Assembly: GCA_004335835.1 (NCBI GenBank)
Contig: RWJK01001937.1
Coordinates: 1-64,000 of the forward strand
Source of the DNA: Scenedesmus sp. ARA3
Taxonomy: Eukaryota; Chlorophyta; Chlorophyceae; Sphaeropleales; Scenedesmaceae
DNA length: 64,000 nucleotides
Direction of reading: 5' to 3'
Below are positions 32,923-45,467 of this stretch, piece by piece (position 1 is the stretch's first letter; every line of letters starts with the position of its first letter). Position numbers and translations under genes: made by a program. The notes below the pieces were generated by a model. That model saw only the letters and a list, made by a program, of their open reading frames with translations. It was not told the DNA's origin and ran no database searches.

Positions 32923-35900
32923 GGAGGCAGCAGCAGCAGCAGCAGCGCTGCTTTTCTGATCAGGCAGAGTGGCTGGAACTGTGGAACGGTCATATCACAA
33001 GCCGGACAATGGCTTGCAACTTAGCCCAGGCCACGACTGCATGTCTGTTGTGGTGGCGTGCCTCCGCCTGCTGCTGTTGATTCTGGTGCTGCTGCAATGC
33101 TAAGAAGGTGCACGTGTGCAGGTACATCATGTCAAGGGGTTGCTAACGGCTCTTGGCTATGCCATGGACCTATGATTGCTGATGACTTTGGGATTGGGTC
33201 GCTGCAGGCAACGCAGCGTGTACGATAATCACCATTGCGACGGTAAGATGCGCACGAGTGTGCAGCTGCCAAGGGTATGTCAATGGGGAGTGCCTTCCTT
33301 ATGGGTGATTTGGTTCTGCCATGTTCGCGCATTAGCTGAGAGTAGAATTCAAGCAGCAAGCATGCTGCATACATGCAGCTGCATTGTTGGTGGCTCCTAT
33401 CATGGCGGTAGTGCAGCTGCGTGTGATGCTTTGTGCCGTGTGCAGCGGTTGCCAGTGTGTGACAACTTGTACACTCTAGCTTGTGTGCGCGTTTGGAGCA
33501 TGAAAGATGCGCAAACGCTGCTGCTGCTTCAACAGCACGGCACGTGGGAGAAGCAAGGCCCCGATTGATTGGCTGTGCTGGTGTGTTGGGGACATACGCA
33601 GCCAAACAAGCCGCCATACTGCAGCCGCCAGAACACCTGCTGCTGCTGCTGCTGCTGGGCACATGGTGCTGGCTGTTTGGGCTGTTTACGTGGTCTTATG
33701 TGGGTTTACACATGTCTTAGAGGGAGCGGGCCTGGGATTGGGCTGGGGCTGGTGAGCAGTGTGGAAGGACAGCCTTGCATTGCCCGCGGCAGCCTTGTTT
33801 GACTCATTCTTGACTAGCCAGTACTTGTATTGTATTGTGCTGCATTGGCGCAGCTGCTGTGCAACGTTGTATACTACTTGCTGCAGGCGGCGCAGCGCTA
33901 TTGTATGCTTAAAGGTCTGGCTGCTGCAGCTGCTGCTGTCGGCATGGCAAAGCCAAAGATTGAAGTTTGTGTTGGGCTAGGGACTTTGTATGTCTAGATG
34001 TGGCTTCGTCATTGGCTGCTCTTATGCAGCTCTTGTGTACTGCCCCGCTTGTTTGTACCATACCACGCATGCGCACTTGTACTTTTACCTACTCCTGCAG
34101 CTGCAGGGACCACAAGGGGACTGCAGAGCCAATCGTTAGGCACATGGCAACTCAGCTGCCATCTTATGCACATCCCGCAGTGCTCCGCTGCCCCCCTGTG
34201 GTATCTCTGCAGCCAGGCATGCATACCTGATGCATGTGTCTTGCATGGGTATGCTGCGCCCTTTTCTTCTTCATTTTCCTTTGCAACCTGGCATATGGCT
34301 ATATGAATTCCAGCACCTAAAGTGTGTCAGGTGCATGTTGTATGGCTGATTGCGCTGCCCAGGCGTGCAGCTTCCTGCCTACAAGCAAGCAGTGCAAGCT
34401 GCTGCGCAGTGGGCATGCTGATCAAAACGCCAGCCTGAGTTGGGTCAGCGGGTGGCAAACACACAGTGGCGTGTTTCCACAGTGCCAGGGTATTCAGGAA
34501 GGTGTCTGTCTGACCAGGAAAGGCAATGGCTGCCGGGTTGTACAACAGAGGGCATTCTTTCCAGCGAGGGCACCGCAGCCGCCACAATTGCTGTTGTGGG
34601 ATGGCATTGCTTGCAGTTGCTGTGGGCGATTGGTGTGTCTCTTTGCCAGGGTTTGCAACCTTTCTTTAGTTGGGCGAAGGGACAAGCAATGGTGTGCACG
34701 TGTGCCCGGGGTTTGCCGCCATTGCTCTAGCAGAAAGTTGTGCGTGGACAGGACAGCTTTGTATGTGGCGACCTGCAAGTCGGGTTGAGCCTGCTGCTGC
34801 CAACGCGGGTGCCGCACAAGTGAATAGGGCACAGTGCAACTGCATGTGGTCATGCCTGCTGTTTGCGATCTCACTACATGGCAGTGTGCATGTCGCTCGC
34901 GTCCATACACTGGCCTTCATTGACTTATTGTGTGTTGTTGGGCAAGCTGGTTGTCTTGCTACGTGACGCTCTGCTGTGTGTGGGGTAGTGAGTACCGCAT
35001 GTGGCATGCGTACGATTGCTGCATCTGCTCATATCTTTGTGATGTGTGCTGTGTATGCACACGGCGCGGTTTGCAGTTGCGCTAACTTTGCGTAACGATT
35101 GTTGCATGCTGCTTTGGCGTGCTTTGGCCTGGTGTGCTTGCACACACAGAGAAGGCTCCTTACACAGGATGCGGGGCATGTCAATGTTGCCTTGACCTTC
35201 TACTGTTGTGACCTGTTGCGTCTTGTCGCATCGAGCTACTCTCACAACGCTTGCTGCATGGTGCTAACCACGCGCCAATAAGAACACTGCAGCGCAGACC
35301 CACCTGCAATGCAAGCACAGAGGCCCTCCAACTCCAACACACTGTGGCGTGTATGCTGCAGCGTGCTGTTTGCCAAACACTTCCCTCACTGAGGGAGAGT
35401 GAGAAGTGACAGGTTGGGGGATGGATTGGAGGCTGCCGTCTTGTCAAGGTATTGGACCAGCCAGGTGCCATTGGTGGTTACATGTGATCTCATGTGGAAC
35501 TAGCTGTTGTTCAGTTCAGTAGCAGCAACGCAGCTCTACTTGTTCTTGTGTTGCCCGGCGTGCTTGCACGTCGCTGGCAGGCGAGACGTTGCCAATTGCA
35601 GGTCTGCTGCTGCTGCTGAGCAGCTGCCTGTGCAAGGGGTACTACCCTAGTGAGAAAGCAGATGGCAGTGCGATTTGTGCTACAGCAGGGCTTTGCCTGT
35701 CAGCATTTGTGTGGATGCATCGTGGCAATAATCGTCAACTGTTGCCTTGATGCCTGTCAGAGTGGATCAGAAGGTGATCTGTCCGCAGATGGCGCCAATT
35801 GATTGCAACTTGTGTAGGTAGTGTAGCTGACAGCTGTGCACTGTGCGATTCAATGCGGCGCTCAATTTTGGCGTAAGGTTGGCGTCCTTGCTGGTGCTGC

Positions 35901-36677
35901 TGCTGCTGCTGCAAGGTGCATGGCGACACCTACATCAGCGGGTTGTGCTTGGCCCTGCAAGCCACGCAACGTTGTTGAGCATGCTGCAAGATGTCTGCTC
36001 CTGTGATACTTGCCGTCGCTGCGGCTCAGTGCAAGTGAGCGAGAGCTGCGTGCTGCCGCTGCAAAGTGTGCAAGAACTGTCACTATACAGAGTTGCTGGC
36101 TGGGAGGTTGCTGCAGCACCATGCTACAGCAGCCGCTGCTAATGTGGCAGGCATGAGTGGCAGCTCTTGGCCCAGTGTGCAAGTTGGGCTGTTCCAAGTG
36201 CTGGCAAGGAACAGGTTTGTCTGAGTGCTTGGGTGCTTTGTAACCTCTCAAATGCCCTGTTTGCAAATGGTTGTGTCAGGTTGTATTGCAAACCTATATA
36301 CTGCAGCTGCAGTGAAATCCTCATCAGCGCCGGTGCCACTGGTCAGCAGGGTTGGGCTTGGCAGCACACAGCACATAGCACAGCCCAGGTTGTGACAGGT
36401 TCCGAGGCAACAGCCATCCAGTGGGATGCTTGACTTCCATTGTTTATCGGAGAACGCACTAACTGCTTTGCCATCACGACGTAGCACAAGCTATTCAAAG
36501 CAAACCACGACAGCTCAACAACACAGCTAGCCTTTTCCACGAACAGTGCACCTCGTTCCGTGACATGCTGCTCGATTACTGATGTTTGAGTTGTACTGTA
36601 TGCTGTGTTCATGCATGCGTGCGATGAGGGCGCAGCCTGGGCTCTGCTCGTGCTCTGCTGCTGCTGCTCAGTAAGCA
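32825..36677. other. 3.9 kb without a supportable gene
   Basis: Both strands were read. Open frames are short, lack motifs and have no coherent exon chain. Composition is less GCA-rich than the genes. It may contain regulatory or noncoding RNA genes that I cannot identify by eye. Confidence 0.45.
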
Positions 36678-39600
36678 ATGGCAAACCCGCCTGAGCTGGA
36701 TGGCTTGCAGCCTCACGAGGGCCTTCTACCAAACCTTGACCTTGCCTCTTGCACGAGAGAGCAGCTGCAGGCAGCATTCCCGGGCAGGTGGGAAATTGTG
36801 TCGTTATGAGGGCATCCTGTGTGAACAGTGCAAGGCAGCAAGCTCGAGGCATGCAGCAGTTGACATGCGTCAAGCTTCCTGCAAGCAACACAAGATCATT
36901 ACATGGTTTATAGTCAACTGCTTGTGCTTCTGTTGCCTGACATAGCCCGCTGCTGCTGGCCTCCAACGCAGATTCTTCCCCTGCAGTCACAGCGACAGCC
37001 ACAGCAGCATCGAAACAGCCAGCCAGCTGCATCGGGAACTCACCGCAGAACAGATTGCCGCACTGCAACAAGGCAGCACAGCATGGCACCTCGGGCGCAG
37101 CCGGCACATCACAGGGTCAACTGTAACAGACCTGCTAGGGTTTGACTGTCCTGCAATCAACCGCCTGCTGGCAGCACACGGCGTGTACCATGCAGTCAAA
37201 GACAGCAGGCAAGGGGATGCCAAGCTGGCAGCAGCAACAGCAAAGCTGCGGGGAGAGGCAGCTGCAGCAGCAGGCCGCATGGGGCCGTTTGGGATGCTGT
37301 CCTGCGAGTTTGGCAACAGGTGTGGCAGCAGTAGCCCACCCACCATGTGTTGCGCAGCAGCAGGAACACCGCAGGGCTGTCCAGTGAAACCTTGGCTTCA
37401 TGCAGGCACAATGGCTTGGTTATCTGTCAGTGCAGTTGTAACAACAGCAGCAGCAGCAGCAGCAGCTTGCCAGGCATGTGTCGATGCAGAAGCACCCTGC
37501 TGCAGCAGCTGCTGTGAGCACGTTGCCCCTGTTCATGCTGCCGCCCGCTATGCATCGGCCAGCCATCACGCACCCGGACACCCAGCTCCTGAGCATGCCG
37601 TAGTCATGCCTGGCTGCAGCCGCGCGCTTGCTCACCTGCTGTACCATTCATCATGCCTGCAGACATGAGGCTGCAGGGCTGCAGACCCTCACGAGCATGC
37701 CGGAGATATTCTCGAGTGGCTGATGTATCCCTGCTGTTCTGCTGCACATGCTACTTGCAGGCACGAGGCTGCAGGGCTGCACACCCTCATGAGCTATGCA
37801 CCACCTGGTGCTGCGCTCATCGATTCCGGCTTTGTCAGCCTCAACCCGCAGCTGGTGGCAGCTAACCCGGCCTTTTACGGCAGCATCCTCAACCCCAGCA
37901 ACAGCAGCAGCAGCAGCAAGTGCTTAGGCAGTTTGGGCCCTTTAGATGCCAGCTTGTTCAGTGAGCTGCGCGTTGGCTGCTCGGTGGATGGCCTGTTGGC
38001 AGTGCCTGATGGGACTGCAGCGCAGCAGCCGCTGGTGCGCGAAGGCGGCAGCATCAGGCGGGCGCCCCCCTTCACATGGATCGCTGACGCGGGCTACAAG
38101 GTGAGAAGCACACATGTATTCGAAATGTCCATAACCAGGGGGAGCTGTCACCAGCTGTAAGGTTTGAAAAGACGGTTGCGAGTTCTATTTGTTTGGGACT
38201 GGGGTTTGCTTAGTGGATGGGCTGCTGACGGTGCCTGCTGGGACTGCTGCAGCTCAGCAGCCAGCGGGGCAGCAGCAGCCGCTGGTGTGCGAAGGCGGCA
38301 GCATCAGGCGAGCGCCTCCCTTCACGTGGATTTCTGATGCAGGCCACAAGGCAGGGCTTTGACTCAACTGCCCTGCGGCATTCCACGTCACAGTACGTTT
38401 CCACCCTTCAACCATTCTAATCACATATTCGTCCGCTCCTGCTCGTACGTTTTGTGGGCCTTTTGTGAGTTGTCCAGCAACCCCTGCCCTGCAGGCTGCA
38501 ATGGTGGAGGTCAAGTGCTACTGAATTAGCCGTGCACCTAGTGGGTGGCAAGCCCTGGGCCTTTAGGGTGCGGAGTGTAGGGTTCAGGGTCAGCTCTTGA
38601 TTGACTGTGGGCTGTGCTGTGGTGCAGGCTGTGGTGCGCGGCAAGCGTCGGGCATTTGGGGTGCTAGCCAGCCCTACCAATCATTTAGCCCAAAATTGGG
38701 ATCCTACTTTAATCAACAAATGCATGTGTGATCAAGCTATGTTGTGTGTCTTGTGCTGCAGGCTGCGGTGGTGGAGGTCAAGTGCCCCACCCCTTACCAC
38801 CCAGTGGGTAGCAAGCCCTGGGCCTTTGGCTAGCCAGCCCTACCAATCATTCCTGCCAAGCTTGGGATCCTATGTTGACAAACAAATGTATGTGTGATCA
38901 AGCTATGTTGTGTGTCTTGTGTTGCAGGCTGCGGTGGTGGAGACCAAGTGCCCCACACCGTACTACCCAGTGGGTGGCAAGCCCTGGGCCTTTGGGGTGC
39001 GGGCAGCCCTGCGGGTCATATGCCTCGAATTGGGCATGCCTTGTTGAACAGCAATCGTCATCTCATGCTATGTTGTGTCTTGTGCTGCAGGCTGCGGTGG
39101 TGGAGGTCAAGTGCCCCACGCCTTACTACCCGGTGGGAGGCAAGCCCTGGGCATTCGGTGTGCGCGGGGCGAGCGGCTACCGGCCTTATAAATTTATGAA
39201 GGCGCACTACTACTGCCAGGCACAGCTCAACATGCTGGTCACAGGTACGACTGGATGGCAGTGTGCTGTTTGTTATGAAGAACGTAGTATGTGGTTTGTG
39301 GGGGGGCCTTACTAATGCATGAAGGCGCACTACTATTGCCAGGCGCAGCTCATCATGCTGGTCACAGGTGTGTTGCGGGATGTTGCTGTCTTGACAGGCA
39401 AGGTGTCATGTGGCGTGGGTGTGTGAGGTGCAGTGAGATGCGGGGTCGTGCAAGGCACAGCTCAACATGCTGGTCACAGGTGGGAGGGGTGCGGGGTGCG
39501 GTTGCATTTGACGACTGTCGACCGCCAGGGAGGTGAAAGAGGTGTGGCGTGTCTGGCTTGATGGTGGCAGCTGAGCAGGGCTGAACTCAGTGCGTGTCAG

Positions 39601-42600
39601 TGCAATGGTGGCAGTGCCATGAGTGTGGACATGTATTTACACAACGCGCTGTATCTCACTGCCTGCTGTCATTCCAGCTCAACTCGCTTTAGCTGTTTGC
39701 TTACGGCATGAGCTGCTGCTGTTTTGTGCTGTGCTGCTGCTGTGCTGCTGCTGTGCTGCTGCTGTGCTGCTGCGCAGGCACTGAGCTGTGTGTGTTTGTG
39801 GTGTGGACGCGCACCCGCACGTGGCTGCTGCACATCCCTGTGAACAAGCCCTGGCTGCATGCACTGCTGCACCTGCTGAAGGCAGTGCACAACAGATACG
39901 TGGCACCAGCAGCAGCAGCACCTTCACCAGCAGCAGCAGATGCAGCAGCAGATGCAGCCAAATCACCCGTAGAAGCTGCAGCAGCATCACCACCACCGCC
40001 ACCACCACCACCAGCAGCAGATGCAGATGCAGATGCAGCAGCTATTGCAGGCAACGCATCCGTAAAACAAGCAGCGGCAGCAGCAGCAAGTAGGGGGACT
40101 TCTGGTGGTGTTGAGCAGCAGCAGCAGCAGCAGCCTGCTGACAACCTGTTCTGGTGTGATGCAGACTTGGCACTGCGGGGCCTGTTCAGGCGCTTCATCA
40201 GCCACACTGCACAGCTGTCAGCAGCCATGAGCAGCGAAGTGCTGCCTGACCCACTCTTCCAATCATGGGCCGGCCAGCAGCAGCAGCAGCAGCGGCGGAC
40301 GGGTCAAACACAGCAACAGCAGCAGCAGCGGCTGGGTCAAGCACAGCAACAGCAGCGGCGGCAACAGGGGCTGGGTCAAGCACAGCAACAGCAGCAGCAG
40401 CAGCTGGGTCAAGCACAGCAACAGCAGCAGCAGCAGCAGCGGCTGGGTCTAGCACAGCAGCACCTGCAGGAGCAGCAGCAGCAGCAGCAACTGGGTCAAG
40501 CACAGCAACAGCAGCAGCAGCAGCAGTCAAAGCAAAATCAGCAGCAGCCTGCTGCCGCTCCCAGTGCAGCAGATCCTCAGCGTGCCAGCACTGCCCAGCA
40601 GCGTGCCATGCTGGCCTCATCACCACCACCCGGCTGGGAACGAACAGCACCCACCTCCAGCGAGCCTGCTGCTGCTGCTGCTGCTGCTGGCCCCTTCTGG
40701 GTGCATGACAGCAGGCTAGGTGTGTACCATGCCATGGTGCGCAGCGTGCACCTGCCATGGCACAGGCAGCAGCCGCTGCAGAAGGACCGCTGGTGAGCCT
40801 GAGTTTGAGTTTTAAGCTGTCATATCTCAAGTTATCTGTGCTGCCTGCCGATTTGTCCAACCTGGTCGAGTGCTGATGATCACTGCCAAGCATTCAAGTA
40901 GCGTCCGTGTGAACTTGTCTCATACCTTTATCTACTTGTCCCTTGTTATGCTCGTGATCACCATTTGAGAGGGTAGTCGCAAGCCAATTGTGAACCCCTG
41001 GGATGAGTGCACACTGTGTGCTTCTCTCTGCCTGCTGCTGCGGCCAGGTTTCTTGACCGCTGCGACCCAGAGAGAGACTGCTGCCAGCAGCAGCAGGAGC
41101 TGCTGCAGGCCTGGCTGCAGCACCCGCTGCTGGACAACCTGGCAGCACAGCCCCAGGCAATGCTGACACTGCTGCACAGGCTGCACCAAGCTGCACCGGC
41201 AGCAGCACCTGCAGCAGCAGCAGGGGCAGCAGGAAGCCTTGCAGCAGCAAGTCTAGGAGATGGTGGAAGCCTTGGCACTGCTGCTGCTGTGGCTGCAGGT
41301 GGCATGTCGCCGGGGGCGTTGCTGCTGGCACTGCTGCTGAAGATGGGTGGGTGGCTCAGTCGCTGGGCGCTGCTGCAGCTAGCAGCATGTAGGTGCATGT
41401 GTTCAATCCGCTCTGCTGCACTGTGCAACCGCCATCTGCATCAGCAGCGGCATACTTGGTAACCGTGGCTGGCTGCTTAGTCTGAGTGCTAGCAGCCTGC
41501 TGCACAGTGTGCTGTGAAGTGCATCCATTGCATGCACAACTCTTGCTACAACACCAGCGTGTCACACATTGTAACACCAAAAAACACGTCACTGCCGCGT
41601 GTGTAAATTGATGCTCTGCTTCTCTCTGCAGAGCAAGTCAATGGCCTTCGGCTGGATGTGCTGTGGCAGCAGCTGCCGCCATGTGCACGCCGCCTGCTGC
41701 TGGCAATGAAGCAGGCACTGCTGGCAGCTGGAGGGACTGCTGCTGCTGCTGCCTCATCCATCTTGACCACAGTTGCAGAACCTGCTGGTGTTCATGAAGC
41801 AGGCATCTTCACAATTGGCAGAAGCACTGCATTGCCAACAAGCCTACTAGACAGTGTGTTGCCTGCAGCAGCTGGCACCCAGCAGCAGCAGCAGCAGCAG
41901 CAGCGGCAGCTAGGCAGCACTCTTGGGGCGTTGTGGGGCTTGCGACGGCATCAGGCAGGGTTCAGCAGCAACAGCTATACCCTGATGAGCAGTGGCGGCT
42001 GCTTAGCACCCAGCAGCAGCAGCAGCTTGTGGCAGCAGGCGCGTCACTACAGCCGGCTCAACACTCGAGCAGCAGCAGTAGCAGCAGGGCCGCAATCTGC
42101 TGTGGCCAAAACCAAAAGGAAAGGCAAGCAGCAGCAAGGCCGGCGCCAGCTGTATGAGCCTCCACTGGGTTGTGCAGCCAGTAGGAGCAAGCGTGCTGCT
42201 GCCCGGCGGCTGCTAGCAGCAGCGCAGCAGCGGCAGCAGGCAGCGGCAGCAGCTAGACACCAGCAGATTGTACGGGACTGGCCGGTGGCGGATCTTTTAC
42301 AGCAGGTGCAGCAGCAGCAAGGTGGTGAGAATGAGGCTGCTGTTGTGCAGCGAGTGGCGCTACAGCAGCCGCTGCATGTGCTGCTGCAGCAGCTGCTGCT
42401 TGAGGTGCAGCAGGTGCAGCAGCTGGCAGCTGACACTGCAGATAGAGAGGGCCTGCTGGTGGGCTTCCAGCAGCAGCAGCAGCAGCAGCAGCGGCGGCGG
42501 CTGCAACAGCAGCAGGCACGGCAGCAGCAGCAGCAGCAGCAGGTACGGGGGTCGCAGCAAGGCAGTCCTGCAGAGGCAGCAGCAGCAGCAGCTGGTGTGG

Positions 42601-44619
42601 GAGCAGGCAGTGGGAGTGGTGTTGTTGCAGCAGCTGCTGCTGTGCTACAGACAGGCAGCTATGTCAATGCAGGCGTGGTTGTCAGCAAGACAGGCAAGAA
42701 GATATTTAGGCGGAAGTTCCTGCCAGCAGGCGGTGCAGCAGCAGCAGCAGCAGCAGCAGCACTGGATGTGCCAGGACATGCTAGCACAGCAGCAGCAGCA
42801 GCAGCAGCAGCAGGCATGGTTGCTGAGTCAAGAGGAGCAGTAGCAGTCCCAGCTGCAGCAGGCGACAAGGCGGTGGCAGAGACTAAGGCAGCAGCGGCAG
42901 CAGCGGCATCAGTGGCTGTGAAATCCAGCACAGCTGCATCAGCTGACAGTACTGAAGGTGAGCCAGCATGCACCGCAGCAGCAGCCGCAGCAGCAGCAGC
43001 AGCAGCAGCAAGTGTCAGCAAGCCTCTGGGTCCTGCACAGCAGCAGCAATCGCCGCAGCTGATGCCGAACAAGCAGCAGCAGCCGGCGCAGGAGCAACAG
43101 CCGCCTGTTGCATCCCCAACTGCAGCAGCACCAGCCGTGAAGGCCGGGGATAGCCACTTGCAGGAGGCGCAACCCAGCAAGCTCCTAAAGCCAGGCGGCA
43201 GCAGCAGCAGCAGCAGCAGCAGTGCAGCCGTATGGAGGGCAGTGGCGGCAGCTGCAGAGGCCATCCTGAACCGCAGGGCCGAGCTTGCAGCACAGAACAA
43301 GCAGCCTGTTGCAGTGCATGGGGGTGCGTCTGCCGTCACTGGTGCTGTGGTGGCAGCAGCAAGCCTGGCAGCACCACTACCAGCAGCAGTGGCAGCAGCA
43401 GCAGCAGGAACAGCATCGCTATCATCTGCTGTACAGGTTGGCAGAAGCAGGTCGTTGCCGCTGATGTTGGGCAAGCGGCGCAGGCCGGCAGCAGTTCGGC
43501 CGCCAACACAGATCTCAGAGCAGCAACAGGGTGAGCTTTACAAGGGTGAGCAGCAGGCATGCAAAAAAGGCACAGACAGCAGCCAGCCAGACGCGGCGGA
43601 GGCAGCTGTACTAGAGTCAAGAACACAAGCAGCAGCAGCAGCAGCAGCAGCAGCCGGGTCAGCCAACAAGCTATCAGCAGCTGGTCCTGCGAGCAAGCCG
43701 CCCCATGCAGCAGCAGCAGCAGCAGCAGCAGAAGGCGCAGCAGCACAAGGTGCAGCAGGCACGGCAGCTGGTGCAGCAGCAGCAGCAGGAGGTGCTGCAC
43801 CTGTATGTGGGCGTCCCGCACAAGCAGCAGCAGCAACGGCGGCGGCGAAGCCTGCAGCAGCCCGGCCACCAGCGCTAGGCTGGTGCAACCTTGGCACTGC
43901 CGCAGCTGCTGCAGCCGCTGCAGCTGCTGGTGTGTCTACTGCTGCAGGTGATGCCAGCGCCTGGCACAGCAGCGTTGCTGCCAGCAGCAGAGCCTTCCAG
44001 GCCCTGCTGCGGTCACGGAGCAGGGCAGCCATGGCCCGCAGGCATCATGCAGCCGCAGCAGCAACAGTTAGTGGTGGCGGTGATGCTGCTCTAGCACCGC
44101 AGCAACAGCAGCAGCAGGCATGCATGGCCAGTTTTGGAGGTAGCATACAGTCCGCAGGGCGGCAGCCTGGCCAGCAGCCTTGGCAGCAGCCGCAGCAGGG
44201 TCCTGCATCTGTCCTGCAAGCTGGCCAGGCGCCTGTCGTGCAAGCTGTTCTGCAAGCTGATGATGACGAGTGTGAGCTTGATGAGCTGCTGGCTAGTGGG
44301 GCACTAGACCACTGGCTGGGGCAGAGCAACAGCAGCCAGCAGCAGCAGCAGCAGCAGCCACAAGGCCTGCAGGGACCTTATGAAGCAGCACTTCCGCAGC
44401 ACATGGGACAGCAGCAGCAGGCTGCTGGCTCGCAGGAAGCACAGCCAGGGCGTACGGTGGTTCTGCAGCAAGCAGCAGGAGCGCAGCGGCAGCTGCACCA
44501 GCAGGGGCAGCTTCTGCAGCATCAGGCTGCCGTTGAGTCAGCAGAGCAGTGTGCTGGTGCACCTTGCAATGCCGAGCAGGCGGAGGTGACCGCTGCTGCT
44601 GCTGGACAGGCTGTCAAGA

Positions 44620-44660
<41 letters not shown>

Positions 44661-44855
44661 GTGTGTGGCAGCTGTGTGGGGAAGCCGCCCAGCAGTCCTA
44701 TTGTGGGCAGTGGCAGAGTTGCAGATACAGCTGCGCGGCATGCAGCTGCAGGCAGCACGTCTCCTGGCTGCAGCAGCATCAATGCAGACGCAGCCGCTTT
44801 TGCTGTGGTTGCGCCGGCGGCATTAGTACCATCAGCAGCAGCAGCGCAGGTCTGA
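36678..44855 (+). CDS. YqaJ-family (PD-(D/E)XK) exonuclease with a giant Ala/Gln-rich tail
   Basis: Seven exons in phase: 36678-36787, 36987-37319, 37761-38100, 39091-39244, 39778-40792, 41048-41346, 41632-44855; about 1,824 residues. YqaJ/lambda-exonuclease-type proteins degrade or trim DNA ends in recombination. Evidence: QQGSTAWHLGRSRHITGS at the fold start, HEAAGLHTLMSY, CSVDGLL (Asp near residue 223), VVEVKCP (Glu 266, Lys 268), HYYCQAQLNMLVTG, then CVFVVWTRTRTWLLHI. So the D...ExK metal site and the following Gln are present. From about residue 345 on, the protein is mostly poly-Gln/poly-Ala with a few ordered islands such as VSKTGKKIFRRKFLPAG. No clear organelle signal is seen. Introns 2-4 carry many exon-edge echoes. 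Confidence 0.82.
37663..37702 (+). repeat. Echo of YqaJ exon 3 5' edge
   Basis: After GCCTGCAG about 40 bases match the start of exon 3 (GAGGCTGCAGGGCTGCA), 98 bp before the true acceptor. Confidence 0.9.
38212..38350 (+). repeat. Echo of YqaJ exon 3 3' edge
   Basis: About 140 bp repeat the end of exon 3 (from VDGLL to the terminal Lys) 250 bp downstream. The donor GT has become GC, and there are indels, so it is a decayed copy. Confidence 0.9.
38495..39090 (+). repeat. Four echoes of YqaJ exon 4 5' edge
   Basis: Copies begin after GCAG at 38495, 38628, 38762 and 38928; the true exon is at 39091. They repeat the active-site start (AAVVEVKCPTPYYPVGGKPW coding). Similarity rises towards the true exon: the first copy hits a stop after eight codons, the second has lost the motif, and the third and fourth keep 70-75 bases. 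Intron sequence between copies is also repeated. Confidence 0.95.
39306..39479 (+). repeat. Two echoes of YqaJ exon 4 3' edge with donors
   Basis: Copies of the exon 4 end (CAGCTCAACATGCTGGTCAC coding) end at 39367 and 39479, each followed by a GTGTG or GTGGG donor, 123 and then 112 bp after the true donor. Confidence 0.92.
40281..40530 (+). repeat. In-frame Gln-rich coding repeat
   Basis: Units of about 36-60 bp encoding LGQAQ plus a Gln run repeat six or so times within YqaJ exon 5. Length changes are multiples of three. Confidence 0.85.
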
Positions 44856-45467
44856 GCAGCAGTGGCGCCAGCGGTCGCCATATGCGAACGCAGCTGGCTG
44901 CAGGCAGCTAACAAGCAGCAGCAGTAGCAGCAGCAGCTGCTGCAGTGAAGTGAAGTGCTATGCCGCCAGCATGCAGCTTAGTCTGCAGTACCAGCATCCA
45001 TGTGTGCAGCCCAGTAGCATGTGGCACCTTGTTGACGATGTAAGACCCAGCTCAGTACTGATGCATCTTGACGGTGTAGGGCTGGAGCATTGTAAGCATC
45101 CCAGTTGTGGAGTAGCGGGTGGCATCTGTGCGCAGCAGCTACATGACCTGTCACTGGGCACACTGAGTGTATATGTCATGAAGCAAGGCTGGTGCCTATG
45201 CTGTGGCAAGCTCAGCTGGCCCGCCAACTTCATGACACTTTCTTTACTAAAAGTACCGCAGCCATCTGATAAGAACGGAGTTTGAGAGCTGCCCATGCAC
45301 GCTAAGCGCCTCACACCCTAACCGTGACTTTTGAAATAAGACAACAGCCACGATCCTTGTGTCACGAAATAAAAAGCGCGCGGTTACATGCGAAGATTTC
45401 CTGCATCTTTTTATCTGTCAACACAATCAAGTCAGAGTTTAGGCAAAAGCAGCTACATTTGCCCGGC
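44856..45467. other. Intergenic region between YqaJ and BTB/BACK genes
   Basis: 612 bp with no gene seen. A TGTAA motif near 45040 would fit the usual green-algal polyadenylation signal for the YqaJ gene. Confidence 0.4.

Noticed and set aside
32825..36677. Candidate genes in the 3.9-kb gap (for example frames near 33481, 34324 and 35843)
   Set aside because: Each is short, lacks recognisable domains and cannot be linked to other exons.
42659..43474. Minus-strand open frames opposite the YqaJ tail
   Set aside because: By-products of triplet repeats, which stay open in several frames.
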